From positions 1 to 6,931 of the forward strand of contig CALBZH010000267.1 of assembly GCA_937889795.1 (NCBI GenBank): 6,931 nucleotides of DNA, given 5' to 3'. The notes under the pieces were generated by a model. The model worked only from the letters and a program-made list of their open reading frames with translations, made no database searches and had not been told where the DNA came from. Source of the DNA: an uncultured Syntrophobacteraceae bacterium (GTDB taxonomy: Bacteria > Desulfobacterota > Syntrophobacteria > Syntrophobacterales > Syntrophobacteraceae). Position numbers and translations under genes: made by a program. Shown piece by piece: positions 5,009-6,931 of the stretch (positions within the stretch are counted from its first letter, which is position 1; the number at the start of each line of letters is the position of its first letter).

Positions 5009-6625
5009 ATGAAAGTCGCCTATTTCAGCATGGAAATCGGTCTGAACGAGCACATACCCATCTACAGCGGAGGTCTCGGAATCCTGGCGGGGGACCATAT
5101 CAAGTCCGCGGCGGACCTCAACGTCCCGCTGGTCGCCGTCACGCTGCTGTACAAACGGGGCTACTTCATCCAGAACATCAACCCCATGGGATACCAGGAA
5201 GAGATGTACCCCTATTTCGATCCTCGCGCTTTCATGGAGCCCCTGCCCCTGAAGGTGACGATCAAGATCGAGGGGCGCAATGTGGACATCGGGGTCTGGA
5301 AATACAACCAAATTGGCATGCAGGGACGGGTCTCCATTTATCTGCTCGACACGGATCTGCCGTCCAACACACCCGACGATCGCATGATCACGCAGTTCCT
5401 TTACGGGGGCGACAGCCACACCCGCATCTGCCAGGAAGCGGTTCTGGGCATCGGCGGCTATCTCGCGCTGAAGCGTCTCGAGCGCAACATCACCACCTAT
5501 CACATGAACGAAGGCCACGCCGTCTTCCTGACCCTGGCCCTGCTCAAGGACCTTGACGGAAACGAAGAAAAGGTCCGCGAAAGATGCGTCTTCACGACCC
5601 ACACCCCTGTTCCCGCGGGCCACGACAAGTTCACCTATGAGATGGCAGCCGACGTTCTTGGCGCCTACGTTCCATCCAATATCAGAAGCCTGGCCGGCGA
5701 AGAGCTTCTCAACACGACGATTCTGGCGCTCAATCTTTCCCGGGCCAGCAACGGCGTGAGCGAGCTTCATGGGGAAGTGTCCAGGGAAATGTTTCCCGGC
5801 TACAACATCGGCCACATCACAAACGGCGTGCATCATCTCACCTGGACCGGACCCGAGTTCCAAGCGCTTTTCGACGCCCATATCCCCAACTGGCGCGCCC
5901 AGCCCCAGGCGCTCAGCAAAGCGGTCGACCTACCCAACGACGCCGTCAAGGAAGCGAAGCTCAAGGCTAAGAAACGGCTCATCAGCTATGTGAATTCCGT
6001 GACCGGTGTCGGCTTCACGGATGAGCTTCTGACCATCTGCTTCGCCAGGAGGGCAGCCGCCTACAAACGGGCGACGCTCCTGTTCGCCGACATCGAATAC
6101 TTGATGAACCTGAGCTTCGACCGCGTTCAGCTGATCTTCGCCGGCAAGGCGCATCCCCGGGACGAGCCCGGAAAGCAGCTGATCAAGGAAGTGGTGAACA
6201 TCGGTCGCCAGTATGAGAACAAGCTGAGACTCGTGTTTCTCCCCAACTACAACATCTGGCTCGCATCCCTGATGGTGCAGGGAACGGATGTTTGGCTGAA
6301 CACCCCGAGGCGCCCCCGTGAAGCCAGCGGCACGAGCGGCATGAAGGTTTGCTACAACGGCGGCGTGAACATGAGCGTTCTGGACGGATGGTGGCGGGAG
6401 GTGTGCAAGAGCCGGGTGAACGGGTGGGCGATCGGCGACGACGAAGACCAGTCCGACGATGCGGCGGCAAGCGACCTCTACATCGACCTGGACGACATGG
6501 TGACCACCTACTACGCCAACCCCAAGCAGTGGATGTCCATCATGAAGGGCTCCATCGCCGACGTGTGCTCGTATTTCAACACGCACCGGATGGTGATGGA
6601 ATATTTCCACAAATACTATCAGTAG
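5009..6625 (+). CDS. glgP: Alpha-glucan (glycogen) phosphorylase, short form (538 aa)
   Basis: This cytoplasmic PLP enzyme cleaves alpha-1,4-glucan with phosphate, releasing glucose-1-phosphate from glycogen or maltodextrin. The start MKVAYFSMEIGL and YSGGLGILAGDHIKSAADL (19-37) are typical of the short, archaeal/Thermotoga-like branch rather than the roughly 800-residue E. coli type. Other landmarks are MNEGHA (166-171), FTTHTPVPAGHDKF (195-208), NGVHHLTW (272-279), FARRAAAYKRATLL (345-358), FAGKAHPRD (377-385) and EASGTSGMKV (438-447), where K446 is the expected PLP-binding lysine, followed by NMSVLDGWW (454-462) and NGWAIGD (471-477). The frame is complete and all landmarks are intact. It stands alone, divergent from the octaheme gene and convergent with the regulator 14 bases downstream. 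No other glycogen gene is in the window. Confidence 0.95.
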   Translation: MKVAYFSMEIGLNEHIPIYSGGLGILAGDHIKSAADLNVPLVAVTLLYKRGYFIQNINPMGYQEEMYPYFDPRAFMEPLPLKVTIKIEGRNVDIGVWKYNQIGMQGRVSIYLLDTDLPSNTPDDRMITQFLYGGDSHTRICQEAVLGIGGYLALKRLERNITTYHMNEGHAVFLTLALLKDLDGNEEKVRERCVFTTHTPVPAGHDKFTYEMAADVLGAYVPSNIRSLAGEELLNTTILALNLSRASNGVSELHGEVSREMFPGYNIGHITNGVHHLTWTGPEFQALFDAHIPNWRAQPQALSKAVDLPNDAVKEAKLKAKKRLISYVNSVTGVGFTDELLTICFARRAAAYKRATLLFADIEYLMNLSFDRVQLIFAGKAHPRDEPGKQLIKEVVNIGRQYENKLRLVFLPNYNIWLASLMVQGTDVWLNTPRRPREASGTSGMKVCYNGGVNMSVLDGWWREVCKSRVNGWAIGDDEDQSDDAAASDLYIDLDDMVTTYYANPKQWMSIMKGSIADVCSYFNTHRMVMEYFHKYYQ

Positions 6626-6639
6626 GGCACGAGGGGGCC

Positions 6640-6888
6640 TTAGGTGTCGATACCCACGGCCGGGAAGCGGAGATCCCTGTATTGGTCGGCATCGATGCCG
6701 TGCTTTCGGATGAGCTCCCAGAAGGCGCGGCGATCCTTTTGGGCCGACCGTGCCGCCCGGGAGATGTTGCCCCGGTGGAGCAGCAATAGTTTTTCGATGT
6801 ACCCTTTTTCGAACCCTTCAACGAAGCGTGCCTTGGCTTCCCGAAAGGGCTCCATTCCTCCGAGGGGGCTCTCGCAATCGAGGGCGAT
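6640..6888 (-). CDS. C-terminal end of a sigma54-dependent (NtrC-type) regulator, Fis HTH domain; 5' part missing
   Basis: The 82 visible residues start at the adapter junction and end at a TAA stop (6640-6642). PFREAKARFVEGFEKGYIEKLL (residues 14-35) followed by HRGNISRAARSAQKDRRAFWELIRKHGI (38-65) is the classic end of NtrC-family enhancer-binding proteins: the linker helix after the AAA+ domain, then the Fis-type helix-turn-helix that binds DNA upstream of sigma54 promoters. The receiver or sensor domain and the AAA+ domain lie beyond the contig. A start codon that seems to exist at about 6903 is made by adapter sequence. The gene ends 14 bases from the convergent phosphorylase gene; its target genes are unknown. 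Confidence 0.9.
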   Translation of the reverse strand: MALDCESPLGGMEPFREAKARFVEGFEKGYIEKLLLLHRGNISRAARSAQKDRRAFWELIRKHGIDADQYRDLRFPAVGIDT

Positions 6889-6931
6889 AGATCGGAAGAG
6901 CACACGTCTGAACTCCAGTCACGAGTGGATA
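6889..6931 (+). other. Illumina TruSeq index adapter, not genomic
   Basis: From 6889 the sequence matches the TruSeq indexed adapter (AGATCGGAAGAGCACACGTC and onward), followed by GAGTGGAT, which agrees with the published TruSeq index 23. The genomic insert ends at about 6888. Confidence 0.98.

Noticed and set aside
4982..5881. Minus-strand open frame of 299 codons
   Set aside because: It is antisense to the phosphorylase gene and arises from GC-rich codon bias.
6636..6663. Hairpin between the convergent phosphorylase and regulator genes
   Set aside because: The stem (GGCC with inner GGT/ACC) is short and interrupted, lies mostly inside the regulator gene, and has no T-run.
6889..6903. Apparent start codon of the regulator fragment
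   Set aside because: It is formed by the sequencing adapter; the gene is simply truncated.

Overview
The window is one assembled fragment, probably from an environmental, GC-rich anaerobic bacterium. It carries Illumina TruSeq adapter at both ends, so only about 47-6888 is biological. The gene set suggests Desulfobacterota (former Deltaproteobacteria, perhaps Syntrophobacter-like): an octaheme hydroxylamine-oxidoreductase-like cytochrome c, a DUF4405 membrane protein, a HesA/MoeB/ThiF-type E1 enzyme, a short alpha-glucan phosphorylase and the tail of an NtrC-type regulator. This is an inference from gene content; no marker gene settles it.

Layout, left to right. 1-46 is adapter. 47-234 is the 3' end of an unidentified plus-strand gene. 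320-709 is a small protein of the phage-like YRKKP type with two copies of its module. 755-1597 (minus) is a three-helix DUF4405 protein with a duplicated C-terminal tail. 1598-2014 is non-coding and holds two adjacent hairpins. 2015-2102 (minus) is tRNA-Leu(CAA) with a strong sigma70-type promoter. 2209-3045 is the E1-like enzyme, starting at TTG. 3075-4571 (minus) is the secreted octaheme cytochrome. 4572-5008 is a divergent intergenic region containing a compact insertion-like element. 5009-6625 is the glucan phosphorylase. 6640-6888 (minus) is the C-terminal Fis-type helix-turn-helix end of a regulator, cut by the right-hand adapter.

The genes do not form one operon: strands alternate and most genes look monocistronic. 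Two encode envelope redox proteins (DUF4405 and the octaheme cytochrome), which could be partners, but nothing in the layout proves it. The phosphorylase would release glucose-1-phosphate from storage glucan. The E1 enzyme probably activates a ThiS/MoaD-like sulfur carrier encoded elsewhere.

The most unusual feature is at 4718-4876. A 141-bp sequence is bounded by an exact 9-bp direct repeat and by 20-bp imperfect terminal inverted repeats. Its core has four tandem GGTTTCA-type heptads facing four heptads of the opposite orientation. It looks like a non-autonomous, MITE-like insertion between the two divergent genes.
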